DNA of 64,000 bases from CAVVDY01 sp963819645 (GCA_963819645.1 CAWFWZ010000001.1:62001-126000); one strand, 5' to 3'. Shown: positions 37,342 to 46,634, counted from the stretch's first letter. A program made the numbers and translations. Notes: a model not told the origin generated them from the letters alone.

Positions 37342-38772
37342 TTATTCCACCTGCACCTTCTGTTTGTAGACCGCGACCTGCACGTTCCAGCGCAGGTCTT
37401 TGATCATGGTGTCGCGAAGTTGCGATGCGGCCGCCGGCTCGCCGTGCACCAGAAACGTCTGCTTTGGAGGATGCTTAAAGGTGCGCAGCCACTCCAGCAG
37501 TTCGGGCGTGTCGGCGTGGTCGCTGAACTCCTCCAGCGCAGCGACCTGCGCACGGACGGGCACCACCTCGCCGAGCATCTTCACTTCTGTGTCACCGTTC
37601 TTGATGCTGTAGCCGCGCGTACCCGGCGCCTGGAATCCGATGAACAACACCAGGTTGCGCGGGTCGGGCAGGCGCTGTGCCAGGTGATGCAGCACGCGGC
37701 CTCCGGCAACCATGCCGCTGGCCGACACGATGATGCAAGGCGATTTCAATTCGTTGATTTTCTTCGAGTCGTCCTGCGTGGTGTCGAAGTAGAAGTTGGG
37801 CCAATGCAGCGGCGAGCCGTATTTCTTGATCTGCGCCTTGGTCTCGTCGCTGAATTCCTCCTCGTGCTTCAGGAAAACCTGCACCGCCTTGATCGCCATC
37901 GGGCTGTCGGTGTGCACGGGAACGCGCGGGATTTGGCCGCTCTCCATGAGATCTTTCAGCAGAAAGAGAAACTTCTGGGTGCGCTCCACTGCGAACGCCG
38001 GCACTATCACGCTGCCGCCACGCTGGATGGTGGTGCGAATGAGCGCCGCCAACTTCGGCCGGGGATCATCATGCGGATGTAGCCGGTTCCCGTAGGTGCT
38101 CTCCATGACCAGCAGGTCGCAGCTCTCGCCTTCGGTCGGCCCGGAATGGACCACGCGTCCGGGAGCGATGTTGTTGTTGCGTACGCGTCCGATGTCACCG
38201 GTGAACAGAAGCTGCTCGGTGGCGCCGTTGGTGGTCAGTGTGACTTCAGCCATCCCCGACCCGAGTATGTGCGCGGCGCGCACGAAGCGGAACGAAAGCT
38301 CGCTGCTCAGTTGCTTCAGCTCGCCGAATTGCACCGGACGGAACAGCGTCATGCACTGCTGCGCTTCCTCCATGGTGTACAGCGGCAGCGCAGGGTGGTG
38401 CTTGGAGTAGTGATGCTTGTTGGCGAACTCCGCGTCCTCTTCCTGCAGGTGCCCGGAGTCGGGCAGCAGAATGCTGCACAGATCGATGGTCGCAGGAGTA
38501 GCGTAGATGGGGCCGTGAAAGCCCTGCTTCACCAGGCGCGGGATCCAGCCGGAGTGATCGAGGTGCGCGTGGGTGAGGATGACCGCGTCAATCTCGCGCG
38601 CTGGTATGGGCAGATCGGCCCAGTTGCGCTCGCGCCATTCCTTCTGACCCTGAAAGAGACCACAATCGACAAGCACCTGAATGCCTTGCTTGCCGGTTGG
38701 GCCGTCGGTATTGATCAGGTGCTTCGATCCGGTAACTACGCCCGCTGCCCCTAAGAACTGGATGTAGCTCAA
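37342..38772 (-). CDS. MBL-fold / beta-CASP ribonuclease-like hydrolase
   Basis: A 476-residue metallo-beta-lactamase-fold protein with beta-CASP and C-terminal RMMBL parts, related to RNA-processing exonucleases such as CPSF73/YSH1-like bacterial proteins. The metal motif is LTHAHLDHSG; further His/Asp motifs are AAHILGSGMAEV, FTGDIGRV, ESTYGNR, ASGMVAGGRVLHH and FSDHADTPELL. The likely start is TTG 38772, with GGAGG at good spacing and family-typical SYIQFLGAAGVVTGS right after; the longer frame to 38811 overlaps a repeat element. It probably acts on RNA 5' ends or internal sites. The frame is intact. Confidence 0.9.
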   Translation of the reverse strand: MSYIQFLGAAGVVTGSKHLINTDGPTGKQGIQVLVDCGLFQGQKEWRERNWADLPIPAREIDAVILTHAHLDHSGWIPRLVKQGFHGPIYATPATIDLCSILLPDSGHLQEEDAEFANKHHYSKHHPALPLYTMEEAQQCMTLFRPVQFGELKQLSSELSFRFVRAAHILGSGMAEVTLTTNGATEQLLFTGDIGRVRNNNIAPGRVVHSGPTEGESCDLLVMESTYGNRLHPHDDPRPKLAALIRTTIQRGGSVIVPAFAVERTQKFLFLLKDLMESGQIPRVPVHTDSPMAIKAVQVFLKHEEEFSDETKAQIKKYGSPLHWPNFYFDTTQDDSKKINELKSPCIIVSASGMVAGGRVLHHLAQRLPDPRNLVLFIGFQAPGTRGYSIKNGDTEVKMLGEVVPVRAQVAALEEFSDHADTPELLEWLRTFKHPPKQTFLVHGEPAAASQLRDTMIKDLRWNVQVAVYKQKVQVE

Positions 38773-38797
38773 TGAGACCTCCGTCAGATGCGGTCTA

Positions 38798-38935
38798 AAC
38801 CACAGAGGCACAGAGCCACAGAGATTCTAGAATTCGATGTTCATACTGGCAGAATCTTGTTCGCGCCAACATACACTGTGACTACAGAAGTTGTATGAAT
38901 TCTGAGTTCTCTGTGCCCCCGTGTCTCTGTGGTTA
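38798..38935. repeat. CCACAGAGGCACAGAG-family inverted repeat
   Basis: The left arm (38798-38824) and right arm (about 38905-38935, CTCTGTG...TCTCTGTGGTTA) are reverse complements of the ACCACAGAGGCACAGAG type. Relatives lie at 43572-43640, 45890-45960 and 62315-62399, with a half copy near 42685-42711. All are between genes. Confidence 0.75.
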
Positions 38936-38941
38936 ACGCTT

Positions 38942-40808
38942 TTACGACTGCGGCTTGTTTTCGAACTGATAAACATTGTTGCTCTTGTCGGACTCAGGCA
39001 CACTCCCGTCGTTCACCACAACGCGGGTTGGCAGTTCGGGGACTTCCACTCGAGCGTAGCCTTTGTCGTGCGCGCGCACCAGCACGCGCACTACTTTCTC
39101 GCCATTGGCCGTTTGCACCGTGACTGGAACCTCGGCTCCAGCGCGACCGAGGTTTTCGATGGTCACCGTGACCTGGTACTCGTTGCCCTGGCCGGTGCTG
39201 CTGAGCAGCTTGCGCGAGAATGCCGTTGCGACGCGAAAGTCAGGCAGTCCGCGATCGCGATAGACCCAATCATCAAAGAACCATTCCAAATCATGCCTGG
39301 TTTGTAGTTCAAGCAGCTTCTGGAAATATGTGGGCTCCCGGTCGGCAGAGGCGCGATAAGCAGCGAGCGCGTGTTGCAGAGCGGTTTCGCCCAGCATGTC
39401 GTGCAGCATCCAGAAGACAAAGCCGCCTTTCACGCGCAAGTAAAGCTCGTCCGTGGTGTTGAGCAGGGTGTTGTCGGAATCGCTTACCGGCTGAGAGCTC
39501 TTTCGCCGGATTATTCCCGGATCGCGCAAGCTCCTCAGCCTTTGCCAGCGGCGCTTCGTACTGGTCGAGAAATTTCAGCGCTGCGTCTCGGCCGCCGCGC
39601 TCGCGATTGAAGATGGCTTGCATAAACAGGCCAAGTCCCTTTTGCATCCAGGGACGCGGAGTCGCGAAAGCGCGCCGCTACCTGCGTGGGCAGAAAGAGC
39701 AGCTGCAGGTTCGGTTGGGTGGTAGAGACGAGTGGCACGAAGAGCGTCGCTCCATCCTGGTATGGACTGGCGTCGGGATCGGTGAGCTCGATTACCCGGA
39801 TCGGATGATTCTCCAGCCTGCGGCAGCCAGCTATCGAGCAGCGATTCGCTCGCGTCGGCGGCGGTTGCATAGTCCTTCGCGACGAGCGAGTGATCGGGGG
39901 TGAATGTAATGTCGGCGGCGGGGCGCGAAAGCTCATCGCAAGTCGAATACATCGCGAACGCAGGCGTGATGTTCTGCAGGCCGTGGGCCTCTAGCGTGAT
40001 GCCGCGCAGTTGTTGCTGCTGCTCCTGCGCGCTGGCGTCTGGCGGAGCGTTGGGATCGTTGGTCTCCTGCCGCCCACACCGTCCAGTATCCCTTGGCGCT
40101 TCGCGGCATTGGAAGCGATACACGGCGACGGAGGCTTGAGCGGAGCCGTGCACTCCCAGATAGGCGAAGAACTCGCTGTTGCGATGACGCTCCTTGCCAA
40201 AGAGCAATCGCATCGGAAACTGCGTTGCCATCGCTCATGCTCACGGCTTCGATCGAGACGGGATACCAGACTACGTAACCGAGCCCGCGCACGGCGGTGA
40301 ATGGTTCGCTGATCTGGTCCCAGTCGCTATGCAGCGCCAGCGCTTCCGGCAGTCCCATGCGCGTGAGGCGCGTCGAATCGGGCGTGATCTTGCCGCCATA
40401 CTGAACGTCGATGGCGACACTCCCACCGGGTGGGACTGGCTTCTCCAGCGTCACGATGGCTTCCGAGACGACTGCCGGTATGGTCGATGTCGGAGGTGTA
40501 GGGCTCGCCGAGCCATTGCAGCTTGCGCTTCGGGTTGAGCGAAGCAGTTGCAGTCGAGCGGATCGTCGTCGGTGCCGATGTCGTTCCATTCCAGCGACGA
40601 GGAAATCTGCAGCGAGACGTTTTTCTGCGGAACCTTCGAATCGTTGCGCAGCACCAGGCGGCCATAGGTGACTGCCAACACGTGGAGTGGCGCGATCGAT
40701 TTGCACGTTAAGGCGGTAGCTGGTAATGGTGAAGGCGTTGCGATCGAGCGAGTACAGATTGAAGGCGCCCGCCAGCAACAGCAGGGCGAGCAGAAGGCTT
40801 CGTTTCAT
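38942..40808 (-). CDS. M1-like aminopeptidase homologue, heavily frameshifted
   Basis: An exported protein of about 610 residues related to M1 peptidases. ATG 40808 gives MKRSLLLALLLLAGAFNLYS; its start overlaps the rlmB stop (ATGA). Recognisable segments, in several frames, run: LAVTYGRLVLRNDSKV, TLEKPVPPGGSVAIDVQYGG, GYVVWYPVSIEAVSM, ITFTPDHSLVAKDYATAAD, ELTDPDASPYQDGATLFVP, MQKGLGLFMQAIFNRERGG, WFFDDWVYRDRGLPDF and ELPTRVVVNDGSVPESD. At least seven frame changes occur. The HEXXH zinc motif is not seen; the corresponding stretch near 39690 reads like LSAHA after frame correction, so activity is doubtful. This gene has the densest breaks in the window, so real decay is possible here. Confidence 0.65.
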
Positions 40809-41591
40809 TTGCGAGCTTTGCTCTTGGCGACTTTCTCGACCGGCTTCGCGACAGCGGCTTGTGCGACCCGTCGTTGGCGGGCCACTTCGTACATCACCAC
40901 TCCGCCGGCGACGGAGACGTTCAGCGACGGTACTTCGCCCAGCATGGGGATCGAGACCAGGAAGTCGCAGCGCTGGCGCACATGCTCGTGCAGGCCCTTG
41001 CCCTCCGCGCCGAGCACGACAGCGCAGTGCATCTTGTAGTCGACCTCGTCGTAGCTCTGCGTGCCGCGCTCGTCGAGGCCGACAACCCAAACATTTCGGT
41101 CCTTCAGCTCTTCCAGGGTGCGCGAGATGTTGGTCACGCGAGCGATCGGGATATGCTCAGAGGCTCCGGCAGACGCTTTGACCGCTGTACCGGTCAAGCC
41201 CGGCCGCACGGCGATCGGGAATGATGACGCCGTCGGCGCCTGCGCCATCGGCGGTGCGAATGAGCGCGCCGAGGTTGTGCGGATCTTCGACGCCGTCGAG
41301 CACGACGACGAAGCTGTACTCGCCGCGACGCTGCTCCAGCAGAGTATCGACATCGGCGTATTGCTTGCCGGTGGTGACGGCGATCACGCCCTGATGGGTG
41401 TTGGTGTTGGCCAGGCGATCAAGCTGCTCGCGCGGAAGAAACCGCACCTGCACTCCGCTGGCGCGGCAATCGTCGATCAGGCGCTGCACCCGTTGATCGT
41501 GGCGCTCGCGCGCGATGCCGACGTATTCGAAGCTGCGCGCGCCCGACTTCAGCGCCTCGCTGACCGCATGAATGCCGTAGAGGACGACCAT
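40805..41591 (-). CDS. rlmB: 23S rRNA 2'-O-methyltransferase RlmB (SpoU family), frameshifted
   Basis: A TrmH/SpoU-family enzyme of about 262 residues that methylates the 2'-OH of a guanosine in 23S rRNA with S-adenosylmethionine. The N-terminal substrate-binding domain is VVLYGIHAVSEALKSG; the trefoil-knot domain has LDGVEDPHNLGALIRTADGAGADG, then after a frame change near 41205-41215 VLGAEGKGLHEHVR and VPSLNVSVAGGVVMYE, all SpoU motifs. The break falls between motifs 1 and 2 and is probably an indel. ATG 41591 is favoured over TTG 41597. The stop overlaps the start of the M1-like gene, indicating coupling. Confidence 0.9.
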
Positions 41592-41618
41592 GTGCAATCA
41601 AGTGTACGACAGCGGGGA

Positions 41619-42086
41619 TCAACCTCGAGTGCGCGACAAGAGGTCATCGACCGAGAAGCGGTTATACCGCACCATCGCAATCAGCAGGAAGTAGACAGTC
41701 GAGTAGATCAGCTGTAACCCGGCCACGTTCCAGTCCTGAAGCAGGCAGGTGCCGAACGTGAGCATTGCCATGACCAAGGCACCTGCGATGAGCGCCACTC
41801 GCGTCCACGCTCCGAAAAGCAGCAACAGCCCAATGATGGCTTCCGCCCACGGCAGCACGTAGCCAAAGCCCTGAACAGCGAAATGGGGAAGCGGTGTGCC
41901 GGCAAACTGCTTAGTCAAGGTAGCTTCGAACGTGCCAGTGCCGGCAACGATGCGGGTTATCCCGTGCAGGGCAATGTTGATTCCCAACGTGACGCGCAGC
42001 AGCGCATAGGCCAGCGAAACATCTTTGCCGGCGAACAGGCTTGGGGAAGGAGCGACGTTATCGGTTTTCTCCATCACTTCGGGCAT
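41619..42086 (-). CDS. DoxX-family membrane protein
   Basis: A 155-residue integral membrane protein with four hydrophobic segments (about 22-42, 70-92, 95-118, 120-140): AYALLRVTLGINIALHG, VLPWAEAIIGLLLLFGAW, VALIAGALVMAMLTFG and LIYSTVYFLLIAM. The layout, with an Arg in helix 1 and the Trp-Ala-Glu in helix 2, fits the DoxX/DoxD-like family, with suggested roles in membrane redox homeostasis. ATG 42086 or 42074 may start it. It lies between the following secreted protein and rlmB on the same strand. Confidence 0.8.
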   Translation of the reverse strand: MPEVMEKTDNVAPSPSLFAGKDVSLAYALLRVTLGINIALHGITRIVAGTGTFEATLTKQFAGTPLPHFAVQGFGYVLPWAEAIIGLLLLFGAWTRVALIAGALVMAMLTFGTCLLQDWNVAGLQLIYSTVYFLLIAMVRYNRFSVDDLLSRTRG

Positions 42087-42131
42087 CCAGGTTGTAGATG
42101 CCCAAAGGCGCTCGATGGAAACACTGCTGGA

Positions 42132-42603
42132 CTACTGCTTGTTGGGCGTCAGGCCGCCCGGACCAACCGCAGCCTCGCCCGGCTTCAGCTTGCGGCAGCA
42201 GCCGAAGACAATGTCGCCGGTAGGAAGCATGGTTTGCGCGCTGTAGGGGAACTGCTGCTTGCGCTGGTTGTCGACACAGGCTCTTCTTGTTGATGGTGAC
42301 GACAAGGTGATCGCCCTGGCCGTTCGCGTTTTCACCCGTCCAGTTCCATAGGTTCTCAGCCGGCACCCAGACGAACTTGCCGTTGTAGAAGGAGTCAGGC
42401 TGGTTGATGCCGAGCCTGCGACCACGGCCCTGCTGCAATTGGATACTCCAGTTCGGTCCTTCGCCGAAGCAGACCATGTCCGGAGCCTTGTTCGGAATGT
42501 CTACCGGAGTAGCCTGATCGGCCTGTTGAGGTGTCGTGAACTGCGCCCAGGCAGGCAGGGAAAGAGCGGAGCAGAGTATCAGCAGGGCAACCGGAATACG
42601 CAT
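42132..42603 (-). CDS. Small secreted protein of unknown function, frameshifted
   Basis: An exported protein of about 157 residues with a signal peptide MRIPVALLILCSALSLPAWA. The mature part has WSIQLQQGRGRRLGINQPD, a Trp-rich stretch (FVWVPAENLWNWTGENANG) and, after a frame change near 42285, QTMLPTGDIVFGCCRKLKPGE. Three or four cysteines may pair. I do not recognise a family. It is transcribed towards the DoxX gene 45 bp away and may share its transcript. The break is probably an indel, since the second frame ends at a sensible stop. Confidence 0.6.
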
Positions 42604-42792
42604 GGAAGAAAGCTTCTACTCTCGGCGGCTGCGATGTCAATCGGCAATTAGCAATTAGCCAAACACCAAGAGCCGGCTTCTGCGTGACCTCCGTGTTCTC
42701 CGTGGTGAATGCTCTTTTCTTACTACTCACACAGATGAGGATAGGAGTACCACCGAGTTATACTCGGTCAGGAACTTGCAAACGGAGCTGGG

Positions 42793-43563
42793 ATGGCAAT
42801 CTCTGCACTGATAGTCGATGACGAACAGTTGGCGCGGGAGGAGCTCGCCTACCTGCTGAAGGACGCCGACGTCGAGGTCATCGGGCAGGGAAAAAACGGA
42901 GTCGAGGCGGTCAACCTTATCAAAGACCTCGCGCCCGACCTGGTCTTCCTCGACGTGCAAATGCCCGGACTCGACGGCTTTGGCGTCATCAAGAAGCTGC
43001 TTGACAAGAGAGTGCCCCTGCCGCAAATCGTCTTTGCTACCGCCTACGATCAATACGCGGTGCGCGCGTTCGAGGTGAACGCAGTTGACTACCTGCTGAA
43101 GCCGTTCGACAAGAAACGTGTTGCCCAGGCGGTGAACAAGGCGCGGCAGAAGCTGGAAAGCTCTCCGGCCACAGAGCAGATTGGAACTATCGTAAAGCTG
43201 CTGGAGCAGCAACAGCACCGTACGCAGACCGCCAAAGTGCTGCTAAAGGCTGCGGGACGGCTGTTTCTGGTCGATCAGAAAGACATCTGCTACGCCTCGA
43301 TCCAGGACGGCATCATCACGGTCGTGGCGGCCCACATGGAAGGCCAGTCGAACTGCCGTACGCTGGAAGAGTTGCTCGACTCGCTTGATCCCAACATGTT
43401 CTGGCGCGCCCACCGCTCATATCTCGTCAACATCAACCGCATCAAGGAAGTCGTTCCCTGGTTCAAGAGCTCCTACCAGATCCGCATGGACGATAAGAAA
43501 CAGGCGGAGATCCCGGTGAGCCGCGCCCAAACCAAGCGGCTGCGCGAATTGTTTGGGTTATAG
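42793..43563 (+). CDS. LytTR-family response regulator
   Basis: A 256-residue DNA-binding response regulator. The receiver domain (1-120) has phosphoacceptor D54 in VFLDVQMPG, acidic pair D9/D10, a T in FATAYDQYA and K in LLKPFDKK. The LytTR domain (150-253) has VLLKAAGRLFLVDQKDICYAS, RAHRSYLVNINRIKEVVPW and a basic C-terminus, and binds direct-repeat promoter sites. ATG 42793 follows GGAGCTGGG. No histidine kinase adjoins it; partners in this group are usually LytS-type membrane kinases encoded elsewhere. The frame is intact. Confidence 0.93.
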   Translation: MAISALIVDDEQLAREELAYLLKDADVEVIGQGKNGVEAVNLIKDLAPDLVFLDVQMPGLDGFGVIKKLLDKRVPLPQIVFATAYDQYAVRAFEVNAVDYLLKPFDKKRVAQAVNKARQKLESSPATEQIGTIVKLLEQQQHRTQTAKVLLKAAGRLFLVDQKDICYASIQDGIITVVAAHMEGQSNCRTLEELLDSLDPNMFWRAHRSYLVNINRIKEVVPWFKSSYQIRMDDKKQAEIPVSRAQTKRLRELFGL

Positions 43564-43571
43564 GAAAAGAT

Positions 43572-43640
43572 CCACCACAGAGGCACGGAGACACAGAGTT
43601 TTTTCTAGTCTTACTCTGTGCCTCGGTGTCTCTGTGGTGA
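43572..43640. repeat. CCACCACAGAGGCAC inverted repeat (second copy of family)
   Basis: Arms ACCACAGAGGCACGGAG and CTCGGTGTCTCTGTGGTG around TTTTTTCTAGTC. It begins just after the LytTR regulator's stop and could act as a transcript end. Confidence 0.75.
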
Positions 43641-43660
43641 GGTGTCTTTGTCGGTCGGGC

Positions 43661-43690
43661 AATAAAAAAGCACGGTCCGAAGGCCGTGCC
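43661..43690 (-). terminator. Rho-independent terminator of the PEP-CTERM gene
   Basis: On the minus strand: stem GCACGGCC with GGACCGTGC-like partner around TTCG, followed by TTTTTTATT. It lies 24 bp after the stop of the gene at 43714-44391. Confidence 0.88.
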
Positions 43691-43713
43691 TCAGCAAGCA
43701 GGTTGAAAAACGA

Positions 43714-44391
43714 TTACAGGATGCGGCGGCGGATTGCGCCAACCACACCGACCAGGCCGGTGCCCATCATGAGCAGCGTGCCGGGTTCGGGAACCGTGTA
43801 GCCGAAGCCGGTGACCAGCCCGTAGCCCGAGCTATCAGCAACGCCGGTCGAGCACTGGATGCCGCTCGGACAGTAGACGCGCTGGAATGGGCCGTTGCTG
43901 CTCACGTCGTAGTAGATGTTGCCAGGGGTACTGATGCCGTTGCCCATGACGTCGAGCAGCAGGTTGCCGGCACCCGGATCATAGGTGAACGCGGTCGAGA
44001 AGTGAATGTCCAGCGTGTCGCCGAAATTCCACGCCTGGTTGATGCTGCCGTTGAACACCTGCGTGTTGTTCCCGCCGATGTTGTTGGCAAAGGTCGGACT
44101 CAGCGAGCCAACGCCAGCCGAAGTTGTCGACAGGTTGACAGTGTAGGTACCAGAGGGCGTCGAGGTGGCGCCGCTGTCGAATTGGGTGTTGTAGAGATAC
44201 AGGTCTGTGATCTGGATTGGACCGCTGAAAGCGGAGCCCGCATACACCTGCTGATATTCGGCGTTGTAAGGGCTGCCGAACGGGAACGAGTTTCCTGACC
44301 CTGGATCCGGCGGATTACCGAGGATGATGGTATCGGCCAAAACCGGCAGGGCAACCAGGCACAGCACAAGGCAGAAGATCGCTTTCTTCAT
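43714..44391 (-). CDS. PEP-CTERM sorting-domain protein
   Basis: A 225-residue exported protein. The signal peptide is MKKAIFCLVLCLVALPVLA; the beta-rich middle has many Gly/Asn/Ser; the C-terminus is a VPEP-type sorting tail (VPEPGTLLMMGTGLVGVVGAIRRR). Two cysteine-containing loops (VYCPSGIQCSTG) may form a disulfide. It would be processed by an exosortase and released to the surface. AGGAGGAAACC precedes the ATG, and a terminator follows. It resembles the protein at 9310-10017 in tail and design but not in body. Confidence 0.9.
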   Translation of the reverse strand: MKKAIFCLVLCLVALPVLADTIILGNPPDPGSGNSFPFGSPYNAEYQQVYAGSAFSGPIQITDLYLYNTQFDSGATSTPSGTYTVNLSTTSAGVGSLSPTFANNIGGNNTQVFNGSINQAWNFGDTLDIHFSTAFTYDPGAGNLLLDVMGNGISTPGNIYYDVSSNGPFQRVYCPSGIQCSTGVADSSGYGLVTGFGYTVPEPGTLLMMGTGLVGVVGAIRRRIL

Positions 44392-44773
44392 GGTTTCCTC
44401 CTGAAATTTTCAACTGAAACGCACGCACAGGACCGCTCGACGATACGGCAATTGCCCGGTCCACCTCCCGGCGGCGACGGACAATTATCGAGGGAAACAT
44501 TGTGTACTCTGGACGGCTTCCCCCGCAAGCGGAACTTTGTAAACCGCACAACGATGAGCAGTAATGCTATGTAAATTCTTCCCAATCGGGAAGGGCGTCG
44601 AAGGGGATTTATTTTTGACTATGAGTCGGAATGACTGCAATGCCCCGTTTTCCCCGCTGTCCTGTGGCGGATGTTGACCATCGACCTTGTTTGCGCGAAA
44701 ATACGAATAGGAATTCGCGTTCTTGTTTTTATCTACGCGCTTTGTCTGAGGCCTCCTTGCGGAGAGTGTAACT
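44392..44773. other. Divergent intergenic region
   Basis: This 382-bp region separates the PEP-CTERM gene and hpnH and holds both promoters. A near-palindrome TTCCCCCGCAAGCGGAA lies at about 44518-44534. No open frame is convincing and no known riboswitch was identified. Confidence 0.4.
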
Positions 44774-45880
44774 ATGGGTGTACCGGTTTCGCAGATGTGG
44801 ACAGTTGCTTCGTATGTGCTGAAGCAGCGCGTCAAGGGACGCAAGCGTTATCCGCTGGTGCTGATGCTGGAACCACTGTTCCGCTGCAACCTGGCTTGCG
44901 CCGGGTGCGGCAAGATTCAGTATCCGGGCCACGTGCTGCGCCAGCATCTCTCGGTGGACGAATGCATGCGCGCGGTCGACGAATGCGGCGCGCCTATGGT
45001 GTCCATTCCGGGCGGCGAGCCGTTGCTGCATCCCGAGATCGACAAGATCGTCGAAGGCCTGGTCGCGCGCAAGAAGTACATCTACCTGTGCACCAACGCG
45101 CTGCTGCTCAAGCAGAAGATCGATCTGTTCAAGCCCAGCAAGTACCTGACGTTCTCTGTTCACGTGGATGGCCAGCGCGAGCACCACGATTTCTCCGTCT
45201 GCCTCGAAGGCGGATACGACAAGGCGCTCGAAGGCATGCGTGAGGCGGTGAAGCGCGGCTTCCGCGTGACCACCAACACCACGCTCTTTGACGGCGCCGA
45301 TCCCAACAGCGTGCGCGCCTTCTTCGACGAGATGATGGACATGGGCGTCGAAGGCATGATGCTCTCGCCCGGCTACTCGTACGACAAGGCTCCCGACCAG
45401 CAGCACTTTCTGGGACGCGATCGCACACGCAGGCTCTTCCGCGCCATGCTGTCGAACCGCAAAGAGAAGTGGGTGTTCAACCAGTCACCGCTGTTCCTCG
45501 AGTTCCTGATGGGCAAGCGTGAGTATCCGTGTACGCCGTGGGGCATGCCGACGTTCAACCTGTTCGGCTGGCAGAAGCCTTGCTACCTGCTGCAGGACGG
45601 CTATGCCGACACCTTCGAAGAGCTGATGCAGGCGACGGAGTGGGAGAAGTACGGCTATGAGTCGGGCAATCCGAAGTGTGCCAATTGCATGGTGCATAGC
45701 GGATACGAGGCTTCGGCGGTGAACGACACCTTCGGATCGTGGAAGGGTTTCATCGGCACAGTTCGCGCGACCTTCTCGAGCAGCTATAAGGACGCCGAGG
45801 CTGCCGCGATGTTGAGGGAAGAATATCGGCCCGCGCACGATGTGAATCCGCTGGTGCAGATTGGTGACGTCGCGTCATAA
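44774..45880 (+). CDS. hpnH: Hopanoid biosynthesis radical SAM protein HpnH
   Basis: A 368-residue radical SAM enzyme that joins adenosine to hopene (adenosylhopane synthase), the first step of extended C35 hopanoid synthesis. The cluster motif CNLACAGC supplies C38, C42 and C45; SIPGGEPLLHPEI is the SAM-binding GGE region. The C-terminal auxiliary Cys (NPKCANCMVHSGYEASAVND) and WQKPCYLLQDGY match the family. The frame is intact and of normal length. ATG 44774 follows GGAGAG. Other hopanoid genes in the window are only the HpnI-type gene at 22335. Confidence 0.95.
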   Translation: MGVPVSQMWTVASYVLKQRVKGRKRYPLVLMLEPLFRCNLACAGCGKIQYPGHVLRQHLSVDECMRAVDECGAPMVSIPGGEPLLHPEIDKIVEGLVARKKYIYLCTNALLLKQKIDLFKPSKYLTFSVHVDGQREHHDFSVCLEGGYDKALEGMREAVKRGFRVTTNTTLFDGADPNSVRAFFDEMMDMGVEGMMLSPGYSYDKAPDQQHFLGRDRTRRLFRAMLSNRKEKWVFNQSPLFLEFLMGKREYPCTPWGMPTFNLFGWQKPCYLLQDGYADTFEELMQATEWEKYGYESGNPKCANCMVHSGYEASAVNDTFGSWKGFIGTVRATFSSSYKDAEAAAMLREEYRPAHDVNPLVQIGDVAS

Positions 45881-45889
45881 AATCGTTTT

Positions 45890-45960
45890 CACCACAGAGA
45901 CACAGAGACACAGAGTATTCAAGATCTTACGACCTCTGTGTCTTCGTGCCTCTGTGGTTA
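45890..45960. repeat. ACCACAGAGACACAGAG inverted repeat (third copy)
   Basis: Arms ACCACAGAGACACAGAG and CTCTGTGTCTTCGTGCCTC-type partner around TATTCAAGATCTTACGA, between hpnH and the next gene. Confidence 0.75.
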
Positions 45961-45998
45961 ATTGACTTAGCGAACGGCGAATAGCAAAGAGCGTGTTT

Positions 45999-46439
45999 AT
46001 GTCTGAACCGCAACACATGCACAACGAAGTTGTTCCCACCCTGTCCTCAAAACCGGAGGACAAGGATGGGGCACCCGAGCACGAGCAGATCGAAGGCTGG
46101 ATTCCCGAGCTAGCGTCGGAAGAGGACATTCGCGCGGCGCTGGAGAAGGCGTTTGACTATCGCGGTGACGTGACCATCACGCGCAAAGACGGTTCGAAGA
46201 TCGAAGGCTACATCTTCGATCGCCGCAACGGAACGACGCTGGCCGACTCTGTCGTGCGCATCATTCCCAAAGACTCACACCAGAAGACCTCAATTCCGTA
46301 CTCCGACATCGCGGCACTCGTCTTCAGCGGACGCGACATGGCTGCCGGCAAGAGCTGGGAAGCCTGGCTGAAGAACTACTGGGAGCGCAAGGCCGCGGGC
46401 GAGAAGAACATCGGAATCCAGCCGGAAGAGCTGGAATAG
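45999..46439 (+). CDS. Conserved-looking soluble protein of unknown function
   Basis: A 146-residue protein, no signal peptide or membrane segment. After an acidic N-terminus it has SEEDIRAALEKAFDYRGDVT, ITRKDGSKIEGYIFDRRNG, then VRIIPKDSHQKTSIPYSDIAALVFSG, a compact beta-rich part that could be an SH3-like or LSm-like fold. The C-terminus is a charged helix (SWEAWLKNYWERKAAG). I do not recognise the family. It follows hpnH by 118 bp on the same strand, separated by a repeat element, so a role with HpnH is possible but unproven. Confidence 0.75.
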   Translation: MSEPQHMHNEVVPTLSSKPEDKDGAPEHEQIEGWIPELASEEDIRAALEKAFDYRGDVTITRKDGSKIEGYIFDRRNGTTLADSVVRIIPKDSHQKTSIPYSDIAALVFSGRDMAAGKSWEAWLKNYWERKAAGEKNIGIQPEELE

Positions 46440-46447
46440 ATCCATTC

Positions 46448-46634
46448 TCACTTAGGCTCTTCTGAAGCTGCCACGGCCCTCTCGCCGCCGTCTTCCTTGA
46501 TCGACGAGCGGAAGCTGCGGATACCGTCTCCAATGCCTTTGCCCAACTCGGGCAGTTTCTTTGGGCCAAACACCAGCAGAGCGATTCCCATGATCACCAG
46601 CATGTGCATGGGCTGAAATATGACCTTCGAACAT
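46448..46634 (-). CDS. tatA: Sec-independent translocase subunit TatA/TatE, frameshifted
   Basis: A TatA/E-family component of the twin-arginine translocase of about 61 residues. The frame starting at ATG 46634 (MFEGHI) shifts by one base near 46615-46620; the other frame continues MHMLVIMGIALLVFGPKK, then LPELGKGIGDGIRSFRSS, the classical TatA hinge FGPKKLPELGK, and a charged tail ending at TGA 46448-46450. The frame is too short and broken to appear as a normal open reading frame. An in-frame ATG at 46609 would give a shorter but complete TatA. It lies downstream of a Tat-exported ferritin-like protein. Confidence 0.85.

Noticed and set aside
38800..38935. CACAGAG-type short repeats as a CRISPR array
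   Set aside because: They are inverted, not regularly spaced direct repeats, and no cas gene is present.
44400..44560. Cyclic-di-GMP (GEMM) riboswitch before the PEP-CTERM gene
   Set aside because: A GCACGCACAGG string raised the idea, but the rest of the GEMM consensus and the tetraloop-receptor pair are absent and the orientation is wrong.
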